A stretch of 44,620 bases of DNA from Streptosporangiaceae bacterium. GTDB lineage: Bacteria; Actinomycetota; Actinomycetes; Streptosporangiales; Streptosporangiaceae. Made by a program: the position numbers and the translations under genes. Under the pieces are notes generated by a model. It saw only the letters and a program-made list of their open reading frames with translations, did not search any database and was not told where the DNA came from. Positions 8,849 to 17,127 of this stretch are shown here, piece after piece. The DNA is taken from assembly GCA_025934635.1 (NCBI GenBank), contig JAICWX010000029.1, positions 1-44,620 of the forward strand, in the 5' to 3' direction. Position 1 is the first letter of the stretch. Each line of letters begins with the position of its first letter.

Positions 8849-10450
8849 ATGGAAACACCGCTGTCGCCGCTGGAGTTCGCCCGCCGTACCCGCAGGCTGC
8901 ACGCCGACCGCGAGGCGGTCGTGGACGGGAGCCTGCGGCTGACCTACCGGCAGTTCTTCGACCGCTGCGACCGGTGGTCGGCGGCGCTGCAGGGGCTCGG
9001 CGTGGCCCAGGGCGACCGGGTCGCCACGATCTCGCCGAACACGCACGGCCAGCTGGAGTCCTTCTACGCCGTGCCGCAGCTCGGCGCGGTGCTGGTGCCG
9101 ATCAACTACCGGCTGACCCCGGAGGACTTCGTCTACATCGTGAACCACTCCGGCTCCACGGTGCTCTGCGTGGCCGAGGAGTACCTGGCCGCGGTGGACT
9201 CGATCCGCGACCGGATGCCCGGGGTGCGGCACTTCGTGGCACTGGAAGGCGCCACTGGCCCGGACGGGGGCGACGGGTGGCTGGACTACGAGGCGGCGAT
9301 CCGGGGCGCGGAGGCCAGCTTCGTTCGGCCCGAAATCGGGGAGCGGGACCTGCTGTCGATCAACTACACCAGCGGGACTACGGCGCGGCCGAAGGGCGTG
9401 ATGATCACGCACCGGAACGCCGCCATGAACACCATCGGCACGCTGCTGCACCTGCCGATGCCGGTGGGCGCGAAGTACCTGTGGACGCTGCCGATGTTCC
9501 ACGCCAACGGCTGGACCTACACCTGGACGGTGACGGCGGCCGCGGCCACCCACGTGTGCCTGCGCAAGGTCGACCCGGCGACGATCTTCTCTCTGATCAG
9601 GGACGAGGACGTGAGCTGGCTGTGCGCGGCCCCGACCGTGCTGATCGCGCTGGCCAGCGCGCCGGCCGCGGTCCGGGGCGAGGTCCCGGCCGGGGTGCAC
9701 GTGGTGACGGCGGGCGCGCCGCCCGCGGCGGCCACCATCGAGCGGATGGAGGGTGAGTTCGGCTGGGAGGTCACGCAGGTCTACGGGCTGACCGAGACGG
9801 CGCCGTTCATCACGATCTGCGCGCCGCTGCCCGAGCACGAACCCCTGCCGCTGGCCGACCGCGCGGTCATCAAGGCGCGGACCGGCGTCGAGCTGCTGAC
9901 CTCGGGCGAGCTGCGGGTGGTGGACACCGACGGCGCCGAGGTGCCGGCCGACGGGCAGACGGTGGGCGAGATCGTGGTCCGCGGCAACGTGGTCATGGCG
10001 GGGTACTACGAGGACCCCGAGGCGACGGAACGGGCGATGGGGGACGGCTGGTTCCACACCGGGGACGCGGCGGTGGTGCACGCCGACGGGTACGCCGAGA
10101 TCAGGGACCGGCTCAAGGACGTGATCATCAGCGGCGGCGAGAACATCTCCTCGGTCGAGGTGGAGGGGGTGCTGCTGCGCCACCCCGCGGTCCAGGAGGT
10201 CGCGATCGTCGGCCTGCCGGACGAGAAGTGGGGCGAGACGCCGCACGCCTTCGTGGTGCTCCGCGACGGCCAGAACACGGAGGGAGCCCCAAGCCTGGAA
10301 GCGGAGCTGATCGCGTTCGCGCGGGAGCGGCTGGCGCACTTCAAGGCCCCGCGCGGGGTGAGCTTCGTCAGCGAGCTGCCGAAGACCGCGACCGGCAAGA
10401 TCCAGAAGTTCGTGCTGCGCAAGGGCGCGCCCAACCTCACCCGCCAGTAA
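8849..10450 (+). CDS. Acyl-CoA synthetase (AMP-dependent, ANL superfamily)
   Basis: About 533 residues. It should activate a carboxylic or fatty acid as acyl-AMP and then acyl-CoA. Motifs: the P-loop YTSGTTARPKG (near 173), VYGLTETAPF, GDGWFHTGDAA, the hinge region RLKDVIISGGENIS and the C-terminal catalytic lysine context KTATGKIQKFVLR. The overall pattern (PNTHGQLE, PQLGAVLVPINYRL) resembles the DmdB-like/medium-chain group. Substrate cannot be read. The ATG at 8849 starts at the usual family N-terminus, but GGAGG abuts it directly. An in-frame ATG at 8831 (MLHNRR extension) is the alternative. It converges on pip, with a hairpin between them. Confidence 0.93.
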   Translation: METPLSPLEFARRTRRLHADREAVVDGSLRLTYRQFFDRCDRWSAALQGLGVAQGDRVATISPNTHGQLESFYAVPQLGAVLVPINYRLTPEDFVYIVNHSGSTVLCVAEEYLAAVDSIRDRMPGVRHFVALEGATGPDGGDGWLDYEAAIRGAEASFVRPEIGERDLLSINYTSGTTARPKGVMITHRNAAMNTIGTLLHLPMPVGAKYLWTLPMFHANGWTYTWTVTAAAATHVCLRKVDPATIFSLIRDEDVSWLCAAPTVLIALASAPAAVRGEVPAGVHVVTAGAPPAAATIERMEGEFGWEVTQVYGLTETAPFITICAPLPEHEPLPLADRAVIKARTGVELLTSGELRVVDTDGAEVPADGQTVGEIVVRGNVVMAGYYEDPEATERAMGDGWFHTGDAAVVHADGYAEIRDRLKDVIISGGENISSVEVEGVLLRHPAVQEVAIVGLPDEKWGETPHAFVVLRDGQNTEGAPSLEAELIAFARERLAHFKAPRGVSFVSELPKTATGKIQKFVLRKGAPNLTRQ

Positions 10451-10454
10451 GGGG

Positions 10455-10479
10455 GCTGACGGCCGCCGGGGCTGTCAGC
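10455..10479. terminator. Bidirectional hairpin between convergent genes
   Basis: GCTGACGGCC and GGCTGTCAGC pair over 10 bp (one G-U) around a 5-nt loop, just after the acyl-CoA synthetase stop and overlapping the pip stop. There is no T-run, as is common in high-GC actinobacteria. Confidence 0.5.
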
Positions 10480-11422
10480 GGGCAGCGAAGCGGGACAGCG
10501 CGTCCAGCATCCAGGCGCGCTTGACCGGGCTGCCCCGGTGCCCGGAGTGATCGTCGATGAGCAGCTCCGCGCCGGGCCAGGCGCGGGCGAGTTCCACCGC
10601 GGTGGTGGCCGGGCAGCTCAGGTCGAGGCGGCCGTGGATCAGGACGCCGGGGATGCCGGCTAGCCGGCCGGCGTCGCGGATCACCGCGTCTTCCTCGAGG
10701 AACCCGGCCTGGGCGTAGTAGTGCGCGGTGAGGCGGACGAAGGCGAGCGTGCCCTTGCCCGGCGGGTCCTCGTCCTCGACCGGCGGCGCGTTCGGCTCCA
10801 GGGACAGCACGACGTCTTCCCAGCGGCGCCAGTTCACGGCGGCCCGGTTCCGTACCGCCGGGTCGGGGTCCTCCATCAGCCGCGCGTAGGCGCGCGGCAG
10901 GTCGTCGTCCCCGCCGCCGCCGCGGAACCGCTCCCACTCCTCGGGGAAGAACCGCGCCGCGCCGCGGTAGAGCCAGTCCAGTTCCGGGCGGCGGGCCGTG
11001 CTGATCGCGCTGACCATGATCTCCGAGACGCGGTGCGGGTAGCGCTCGGCGTAGACGAGGCCGAGCGTGGTCCCCCACGAGCCGCCGGTGACCAGCCAGC
11101 GGTCGATGCCGAGGTGCTCGCGCAGCCGCTCCATGTCGGCTACCAGGTGATCCGTGGTGTTGTAGCGCAGGCTGGTGGCCGGGTCGCTGGCGTGCGGCCG
11201 GCTCCGGCCGCAGCCGCGCTGGTCGAACAGGACGGCCCGGTAGCGCTCCGGGTCGAACATGCGGCGCATGTTCGGCCCGCAGCCCTGGCCCGGGCCGCCA
11301 TGGACCATGACGGCCGGCTTGCCGTCCGGGTTACCGCAGGTCTCCCAGTAGACGAGGTCGCCGTCGCCGACGTCGAGCAGGCCGGAGTCGTACGGTTCGG
11401 ACGGCGGGTACCACTCGGCCAC
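10475..11422 (-). CDS. pip: Proline iminopeptidase (alpha/beta hydrolase)
   Basis: 315 residues, the usual length of the S33 prolyl aminopeptidase family. It should remove N-terminal proline from peptides in the cytosol. Seen: the oxyanion motif HGGPGQGC, FDQRGCGRS, the nucleophile elbow GGSWGTTL (S115), the acid in GRLDLSCPA and the catalytic His in DDHSGHRGS. The GTG start lies 2 nt after the ndk stop with no ribosome site of its own, so translation probably depends on ndk. Other S33 hydrolases share these motifs; GGPGxGC and FDQRGCGRS favour the iminopeptidase. Confidence 0.92.
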   Translation of the reverse strand: MAEWYPPSEPYDSGLLDVGDGDLVYWETCGNPDGKPAVMVHGGPGQGCGPNMRRMFDPERYRAVLFDQRGCGRSRPHASDPATSLRYNTTDHLVADMERLREHLGIDRWLVTGGSWGTTLGLVYAERYPHRVSEIMVSAISTARRPELDWLYRGAARFFPEEWERFRGGGGDDDLPRAYARLMEDPDPAVRNRAAVNWRRWEDVVLSLEPNAPPVEDEDPPGKGTLAFVRLTAHYYAQAGFLEEDAVIRDAGRLAGIPGVLIHGRLDLSCPATTAVELARAWPGAELLIDDHSGHRGSPVKRAWMLDALSRFAAR

Positions 11423-11424
11423 GG

Positions 11425-11931
11425 CTACCAGTCGAGGGCGTCGGCGAGGTTCTTGTACGTGAACAGCTCGGTCTTGTCGAACCAGAGGTTCACCTCGTAC
11501 TGCGCTTCTTCCTTGTTACCGGAGGCGTGCACCAGGTTGGCGACGGCCTTGCCGGTGGTGGCGGCGGCGGCCTTCGACTGGTGGGCGAAGTCGCCGCGGA
11601 TCGAGCCGGGCTGGGCCTCGTTCGGGTACGTGGTCCCCACGATCTTGCGCACGGTCGCCACGGCGTCCTCGCCCTCGAGCACGAACGCGATGACCGGTCC
11701 GCGCTGCATGAACGTCGCGGTGGCGTTGTAGACGTCGGCCCCGAGGCGCTCTTCGAGGTCGAAGTAGTGCTTGCGGGCGAAGCCAGCGTCCAGCTCGCGC
11801 ATCTTCACGCCGACGACTTTCAGCGACGCGTCCTCGAACCGAGCGATGATGCGTCCGGCCAGGCCGCGGACCACGGCATCCGGCTTCAGCACGACAAGCG
11901 TGCGCTCCCGCAACTGCTGAGAGTCGGCCAC
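11425..11931 (-). CDS. ndk: Nucleoside diphosphate kinase, extended form
   Basis: 168 residues. Transfers phosphate among nucleoside di- and triphosphates through a phosphohistidine. Seen: LVVLKPDAV at the N-terminus, RKHYFDLEER, MQRGPVIAFVLEGEDAV, GSIRGDFA and the active His in NLVHASGN (H135). Typical bacterial Ndk is about 135-140 residues. This one has an insertion between GDFAHQSK and NLVHAS, and a longer C-terminus. GTG at 11929-11931 is chosen because AAAGGA lies upstream; a start 10 codons earlier is possible. It is first in the ndk-pip pair. Confidence 0.9.
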   Translation of the reverse strand: MADSQQLRERTLVVLKPDAVVRGLAGRIIARFEDASLKVVGVKMRELDAGFARKHYFDLEERLGADVYNATATFMQRGPVIAFVLEGEDAVATVRKIVGTTYPNEAQPGSIRGDFAHQSKAAAATTGKAVANLVHASGNKEEAQYEVNLWFDKTELFTYKNLADALDW

Positions 11932-12109
11932 GGTAATCCTTTCCCCTGTGTGAATGGACACAGGGTAGCCGCCCGGGTGTACCGCCGGCCGGCATATGCG
12001 GGCCGGTCATTGTCACGCTCTGATAGCGAAGGGCCGGCCCCGGCCCGGTACGGCCTGACCGTATCCGCAAATGGTTTGACAGCACCTGCCCGAGCGCTGA
12101 AACTGGACC

Positions 12110-13039
12110 GTGGCCTGGCGACGTTTGCTGATAGCGGTAAGTGCTGCCATGGCGTGCGGGGCCATGCTGACGCCGGTCTCGGCCCAGGCGTCCATCTACT
12201 GGGTGCCGGGCGACAGCGCGACGTACCGGTTCATCCCGCCCGAGCCTTTCCTGCACGGCCGGTATGTATCCACGGCGCAGCTGAGCGCGCAGCTCGCGGC
12301 CTGTGAGGACCGGATGGTACGGACCCGGCAGGGGTCCCGGCAGCACGTACCCACGGTCGTCATCGTCGGTGCCTCGTTCACCGCCGGAGTCGGCCCGGGC
12401 AACCCGGACGGGTCCTGGGCCGCGCTGCTGGCCCACCGCCTGGGCTGGAATGCCGTCGTCTACGGGGACCCGGGAGCGGGCTACGTGCGCCCGGGCATCC
12501 ACCGGCGCGGCCCGGTCTCCCGCGAGATCTCGGAGGTAGACCTGCGCGAGCTCAACCCGGCGCTGGTCATCGTGCAGGCCGGCCACAACGACATGGGAGT
12601 GCCCGCCGGTGTCGAGCAGGTGCGGGTGAAGCAGGTGCTCGCGCAGATCCGGGCCGCGGTCCCGGATGCCGGGATCGGCCTCATCACCGTCTTCGCCGGA
12701 CGCAAGCACCGGCCGGCGGCCTACCAGACCGACCGCACGATCATCGCGGCGGCGCGGGCCGCCGACCCCGCGGTGATCATCATGGACCCGCTGGCCGGCC
12801 CGTGGAAGTTCGCCCGGGTGCGGGACGGCCTGCACCCGACGGCGGCCGGCAGCAAGTGGATCGCCGGCCAGGTGTCGCAGATCCTGGAGGGGCGCGGCGT
12901 GCAGCCCGCGCTGGCCCCCCGGGGCGCGGGCGTAACCCCGGGCGGCCGGCCGAAGAACATGATCTGCGACTTCGGCCTCCAGGCGCCGCCGGCCGTCCGG
13001 GCCCTCCCGGTCATCCGGGTTCCCTCGGCGCTGCGGTAA
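12110..13039 (+). CDS. Secreted SGNH/GDSL hydrolase
   Basis: 309 residues with a signal peptide (about 1-26, cleavage near AQA). The SGNH catalytic blocks are all present: VIVGASFTAGVG with S89 as nucleophile, the glycine in GAGYVRPG, VQAGHNDMG (block III Asn) and DGLHPTAAG (Asp-x-x-His). It is probably an extracytoplasmic esterase or acyl hydrolase; the substrate is unknown. The start is GTG. The 3' end overlaps the end of the convergent histidine kinase gene by 29 bp. Confidence 0.88.
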   Translation: MAWRRLLIAVSAAMACGAMLTPVSAQASIYWVPGDSATYRFIPPEPFLHGRYVSTAQLSAQLAACEDRMVRTRQGSRQHVPTVVIVGASFTAGVGPGNPDGSWAALLAHRLGWNAVVYGDPGAGYVRPGIHRRGPVSREISEVDLRELNPALVIVQAGHNDMGVPAGVEQVRVKQVLAQIRAAVPDAGIGLITVFAGRKHRPAAYQTDRTIIAAARAADPAVIIMDPLAGPWKFARVRDGLHPTAAGSKWIAGQVSQILEGRGVQPALAPRGAGVTPGGRPKNMICDFGLQAPPAVRALPVIRVPSALR

Positions 13040-14468
13040 CGACGTCAGCCGGCCCGGGCACGGAACTGGCCGGCCCGGCCTGGACGGGCAGCCGGAGGCG
13101 CACCAGCGTCCCCTCGCCGGGAGCGGCCTGCGCCTCGACGGATCCGCCGTGGCGCTCGGCCACCTGGCGGACGATGGCGAGCCCGAGCCCGGAGCCCGGC
13201 ACGGCCCGGGCCGCGGGTGCCCGGTAGAAACGGTCGAACACCTGGGGCAGGTCGGCGGGCTCGATGCCGGGCCCGCGGTCGCGCACGGTGAGCTCGCCGT
13301 CCCGCAGCCGGACCTCCACCCGCCCTTGGGGTATGGTGCCCGGCGAGCCGAACTTGGCCGCGTTGTCCAGCAGGTTCCTGACCGCGATGCCCAGCCGGTC
13401 GGCCTGGCCGACCACGACGCAGGGCTCGAGATCCGCGCTGAACGCGGTCTGCGGCCAGTCCCGGCGGGCGCCGTCCAGGCTGGCGGCGACCACGTCGTGC
13501 AGCGGCACCTCGCTGAGCTGACCGGACTGCGTCTCCCCGCGGGCCAGCTCGGTGACGCTGGTCACCAGCTGGCTGAGCTCGGCGACCTGGGCGACGATCC
13601 GGCTGAGCACCTCCTGGCGCTCCGGCTCCGGCATGGACGGGGCCGAGGCCAGCAGCTCGCAGTTGACCCGCAGGCTCGTCATCGGGGTGCGCAGCTCGTG
13701 GCTGGCGTCGCTGACGAGCTGCCGCTGGGCGGCCAGCGAGCGCTGCAGCGCCTGGAGCATGGTGTTGAACGAGGTGGCGAGCCGTCCGACTTCGTCGGCG
13801 CGTTCCACCTCGACGCGGCCGGCCGGGTCCCCGGTCTCCGTCACCCGTTCGGCCAGTGCGGCCAGGCGGGCCACCGGCGCGAGCCCGGCCCGGGCCACCG
13901 CCCAGCCCGCCAGCGCCGCCAGCGCCACTCCGATGAGGCTGAGCAGGGCCAGCGTCGCCCCGACGCTGGCCACCTCGCCCTGGACCGCGTTGAGCGGCAT
14001 CGCCACCTGGGCGGCCAGGCCCGGCGCGAGCGGCGTGGTGAGCACTATGGCGCTCACCCCGTTGAGCTTGTCCTGGGCGTAGTAGGCGCCGCGCCGCCCG
14101 GCTGCGACGCCGGTCGCGGCCGTGTTCCCGGCCAGCACCCCGGCGTTGCCGGCCGGCGCCCAGACGGCTCCCCGGGCCGTCACCACCTGCGTATAGGGGG
14201 TGGTCACGCCGAAGCGATCCGAATGCGGGGGCACCCAGCCGGCCGGGATGCGGCCGTGGAAATGCCGGGCCACCCGGTACACCACGGCCGCCTGCTGCTG
14301 CAGCTCACGATGCACCTCGTCCTGCAGGTCGGCGCGGACCACGACGAAGGCCACGGCCGTGATGCCCAGCGTCACCGCGGCGACCGCGGCGGCCACCGCG
14401 AGGGTGAAGCGGGTCCGCAGCATGAGCGGGCCCGTTCGTCGGGGCCAGCGGAGCCCGGGCCTGGTCAC
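13011..14468 (-). CDS. Sensor histidine kinase, MprB-like
   Basis: 485 residues. TM helix near 24-45, an outer sensor region (about 50-165), a second TM (about 167-192), HAMP (about 192-245), the HisKA motif LVSDASHELRTP with H257, and a HATPase domain with NLLDNAAKFG, DRGPGI and GSGLGLAIVRQV. It should autophosphorylate in response to an envelope signal and pass phosphate to the response regulator encoded just upstream. The GTG at 14468 overlaps the regulator stop (GTGA), so the two are coupled. Confidence 0.94.
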   Translation of the reverse strand: MTRPGLRWPRRTGPLMLRTRFTLAVAAAVAAVTLGITAVAFVVVRADLQDEVHRELQQQAAVVYRVARHFHGRIPAGWVPPHSDRFGVTTPYTQVVTARGAVWAPAGNAGVLAGNTAATGVAAGRRGAYYAQDKLNGVSAIVLTTPLAPGLAAQVAMPLNAVQGEVASVGATLALLSLIGVALAALAGWAVARAGLAPVARLAALAERVTETGDPAGRVEVERADEVGRLATSFNTMLQALQRSLAAQRQLVSDASHELRTPMTSLRVNCELLASAPSMPEPERQEVLSRIVAQVAELSQLVTSVTELARGETQSGQLSEVPLHDVVAASLDGARRDWPQTAFSADLEPCVVVGQADRLGIAVRNLLDNAAKFGSPGTIPQGRVEVRLRDGELTVRDRGPGIEPADLPQVFDRFYRAPAARAVPGSGLGLAIVRQVAERHGGSVEAQAAPGEGTLVRLRLPVQAGPASSVPGPADVVTAAPREPG

Positions 14469-15145
14469 GGCACGGCCCGGATGACGTAGCCGACGCCGCG
14501 CACGTTGTGCAGCAGCCGCGGACGGCCGCCGACCTCGAGCTTGCGCCGCAGGAAGCCGACGAAGACGGTGAGCGCGTTGGACGCGGGAGCCTCGCCGTAC
14601 CCCCACACCCGCTCCCGGATCACGTCGTAGCTGAGCACCTGCTCGGCGTTGCGCATCAGCAGTTCGAGCAGGCCGAACTCCATCCGGGTGAGCACGATCT
14701 CCTGACCGTCCCGCGTCACCCGCCGGGCGTCGGCGTCGAGGGTCAGGTCGGCGTAGCCGAGCACGTCCCGCTGGCCCTGGGTGCGCCGCAGCAGCGCCCG
14801 CACCCGGGCCTGCAGCTCACCGAGCGCGAACGGCTTGACCAGGTAATCGTCCGCGCCCGCGTCAAGCCCGGTGACCCGGTCGTCGACCGAGTCCCTGGCG
14901 GTGAGGACGAGCACCGGGGTAGCGTCCCCGCGCTCCCGGAGCCGGCGGCACGCGTCGAGCCCGTCCAGGATGGGCATCAGGACGTCCAGCACGATCAGGT
15001 CCACCGGCGAGCGGGCCACCAGGTCGAGCGCCTCACCGCCGTGAACGGCCGTAATGACCTGGTATCCCGCGTATCGTAGGGCGCGGCTGAGCGAATCCCG
15101 GACGTCCGGATCGTCATCCACGACCAGTACCCGGCTGGAAGTCAT
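14465..15145 (-). CDS. OmpR-family response regulator, MprA-like
   Basis: 226 residues. Receiver domain with the acidic pocket D10-D12, phospho-acceptor D54 in IVLDVLMP, T82 and K104 (YLVKPF). The C-terminal winged helix (about 130-226) carries VLTRMEFGLLELLMRN and RRKLEVGGRPRLLHNVRGVGYVIR. It is first in the two-gene signalling operon and diverges from the phosphosulfolactate synthase operon across about 170 bp, so it could control that operon. That link is positional only. Confidence 0.95.
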   Translation of the reverse strand: MTSSRVLVVDDDPDVRDSLSRALRYAGYQVITAVHGGEALDLVARSPVDLIVLDVLMPILDGLDACRRLRERGDATPVLVLTARDSVDDRVTGLDAGADDYLVKPFALGELQARVRALLRRTQGQRDVLGYADLTLDADARRVTRDGQEIVLTRMEFGLLELLMRNAEQVLSYDVIRERVWGYGEAPASNALTVFVGFLRRKLEVGGRPRLLHNVRGVGYVIRAVP

Positions 15146-15315
15146 GCGGTAAGCGAATCAGTTCAGGCTGAGAAGATGCTGGAAGGTTGCCGAAGGCCTC
15201 TCAATTTTCACTGCTCTTTCACAATGCGCCGGCACTCTTGCCTGCCATGCGACACGGCACGATGACCAGGCACGACCCAGGCCCCGGCGGAACTCCCGAA
15301 AGTGAGGAGGATCAC

Positions 15316-15951
15316 GTGGTCCGTGGCGGTCCCGGAGACCCCGCCGCCTCCGGCACCCTGTGGCTGATCAGGCACGGGGAGAGCACCTGGAACGTCCGCG
15401 GGCTCGCCCAGGGGCACTGTGACGAGGCCCAACTGACCGCCCGCGGCGAGCGGCAGGCGTGGGAACTCGCGACCGAACTGAGCACCCAGCCGATCAAGAC
15501 GCTGTACGCTAGCGATCTACGCCGGGCGTTGGAGACGGCGGCTCCGCTCGCGGAAGTACTCGGGCTGGCCGTCAATCATGACGCCCGGCTGCGCGAGCGT
15601 AGCCTGGGCGTTCTTGAGGGCAGCGCGAGCGCCGCGATCAGCCCCAAGGTCACCGGGCTGCGCGCGCAGCGGGTAGCTGACCCCGACGCACGGCCTGACG
15701 GCGGGGAGTCTGTCCGGGATTTGTACGAGCGGGCCGCTAGCTTCGCGGATGAGCTGGCGACCCGGGACCATCCCGGGGACGTTGCCGTCGTGGCCCATGG
15801 CGGCACCCTCCGGGTGCTGTACGCCTATTTGCACGGAATCGCGGTCGAGCGGATGGCCTGGGAACCGCTCGAAAACGGCCGCATCCTGCGCTGGCCCGCA
15901 CAGTCGCAGGATCGCGGCCCCACCCCACGAGAGAGGAACGACGACACATGA
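15316..15951 (+). CDS. Histidine phosphatase family protein
   Basis: 211 residues. Phosphoglycerate-mutase-like fold with the phospho-acceptor His in LIRHGESTWN (H20), YASDLRRALETA, an acid-region RERSLGVLEG and the second catalytic His in VVAHGGTLRVLY. The GTG start is chosen because GAGGAGG lies 5 nt upstream. It is the first gene of a five-gene operon, and its stop overlaps the ATG of the phosphosulfolactate synthase gene (ATGA). In archaea and Bacillus-type pathways phosphosulfolactate is dephosphorylated by the unrelated ComB. This enzyme could take that step here, but the assignment is inference from context; the family acts on many phospho-esters. Confidence 0.88.
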   Translation: MVRGGPGDPAASGTLWLIRHGESTWNVRGLAQGHCDEAQLTARGERQAWELATELSTQPIKTLYASDLRRALETAAPLAEVLGLAVNHDARLRERSLGVLEGSASAAISPKVTGLRAQRVADPDARPDGGESVRDLYERAASFADELATRDHPGDVAVVAHGGTLRVLYAYLHGIAVERMAWEPLENGRILRWPAQSQDRGPTPRERNDDT

Positions 15952-16712
15952 ATCCGACGGCATTGCGCCTGCCCAGCCGGGCGACGAAGCCGCGCAGCAA
16001 CGGGTTGACCATGGTCATCGACGGCGGCATAACGCTGAACCTGTTCGCCGACATTGTCTCGTCCACGCCGGAGTACATCGACTTCGTCAAGTTCGGTTGG
16101 GGCACCGCGGTGGTGACCGGCGGCATCCGCCAGAAGATCGACGTGCTGCGGGAGCACGGCATCGGGTTTTACTTTGGCGGGACGCTGTTTGAGAAGTTCG
16201 TGATGCAGGAGCGGTTTGACGACTACAAGCGGTTCTGCCACGAGTACGGCTGCGAGCACGTCGAGGTGTCGAACGGCACGATCATGATGTCCAACGCCGA
16301 GAAGGCGAGTTACATCCGTAAACTCGCCAGCGACTTCACCGTGGTCTCCGAGGTCGGCTTCAAGGACCCGGACCGCTCGGAGCAGCTGCCGCCGAGCAAG
16401 TGGGTGGAGTACATCAACGAGGACCTCACCGCCGGGGCCAAGCTGGTCACCCTGGAGGCCAGGGAGAGCGGCAAGTCCGGGATCTGCCGGCCCGACGGGG
16501 CACTGAGGTTCGGGCTGATCGAGGACGTGCTGTCGGCCGGCATTGCCGATGACAACTTGCTGTTCGAGGCGCCCAGCACCGCGCTGCAGACGTACTTCGT
16601 CACCCGGATCGGCCCGAACGTGAACCTGGGTAACGTCCCGGCCAGCGCGATCATCGGCCTGGAGACGCTGCGCCTCGGGCTGCGCGCCGACACGCTGACC
16701 GCGTTCGAATAG
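15948..16712 (+). CDS. comA: Phosphosulfolactate synthase (ComA family)
   Basis: 254 residues, the standard length of (2R)-phospho-3-sulfolactate synthase, a Mg2+-dependent TIM-barrel enzyme that adds sulfite to phosphoenolpyruvate. Family motifs run the whole length: GLTMVIDGG, EYIDFVKFGWGT (K48), FYFGGTLFEKF, VVSEVGFKDP, NEDLTAGAKLVTLEARESGK, LLFEAPS, NVNLGNV and GLETLRLGLRADT. These match archaeal ComA closely, so the family call is strong. Coenzyme M needs further genes that are absent here, so the likely product is sulfolactate or a derivative. GAGAGGA lies upstream of the ATG. It is the second gene of the operon. Confidence 0.93.
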   Translation: MNPTALRLPSRATKPRSNGLTMVIDGGITLNLFADIVSSTPEYIDFVKFGWGTAVVTGGIRQKIDVLREHGIGFYFGGTLFEKFVMQERFDDYKRFCHEYGCEHVEVSNGTIMMSNAEKASYIRKLASDFTVVSEVGFKDPDRSEQLPPSKWVEYINEDLTAGAKLVTLEARESGKSGICRPDGALRFGLIEDVLSAGIADDNLLFEAPSTALQTYFVTRIGPNVNLGNVPASAIIGLETLRLGLRADTLTAFE

Positions 16713-16722
16713 GGAGACGTGG

Positions 16723-17127
16723 ATGCGGACCACCACCGATGCCTTCCACCTGGCGATCCCGGCCTATGACCTGGACGAGGCCCAGCACTTCTACGTGACC
16801 CTGCTCGGCTGCAAGCTGGCCCGGCGCTACGACGACCGGATCACCCTGGACTTCTTCGGCGACCAGGTTGTCTGCCACCTGACCGAGGGCCCGCCGCCGG
16901 GGCGCCCGCAGAGCCTGTACCCGCGGCACTTCGGCATCACGTTCCGCGCGGAGGCCGACTTCGAGGCGCTGCACCACTGCGCGGTCACCCGCAAGATCCC
17001 GTTCTACCAGGAGGCCTCGACCCGGTTCGAGGGCCTGGTCGAGGAGCACAGCACGTTCGTCCTGCTCGACCCGTCCGGGAACCTGCTGGAGTTCAAGCAT
17101 TACCGCGATCCGCGGATGATGTACTGA
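16723..17127 (+). CDS. VOC family (glyoxalase/dioxygenase fold) protein
   Basis: 134 residues, two beta-alpha-beta-beta-beta modules. Likely metal ligands are H9 in FHLAIP, the His in YPRHFGI and the Glu in NLLEFKHY, so metal binding looks intact. Glyoxalase, isomerase, dioxygenase and resistance functions all occur in this fold; none can be chosen from sequence. GGAG precedes the ATG. The stop overlaps the next start by one base (TGATG). In this operon it may act on the sulfolactate-type product or a precursor (inference). Confidence 0.85.
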   Translation: MRTTTDAFHLAIPAYDLDEAQHFYVTLLGCKLARRYDDRITLDFFGDQVVCHLTEGPPPGRPQSLYPRHFGITFRAEADFEALHHCAVTRKIPFYQEASTRFEGLVEEHSTFVLLDPSGNLLEFKHYRDPRMMY

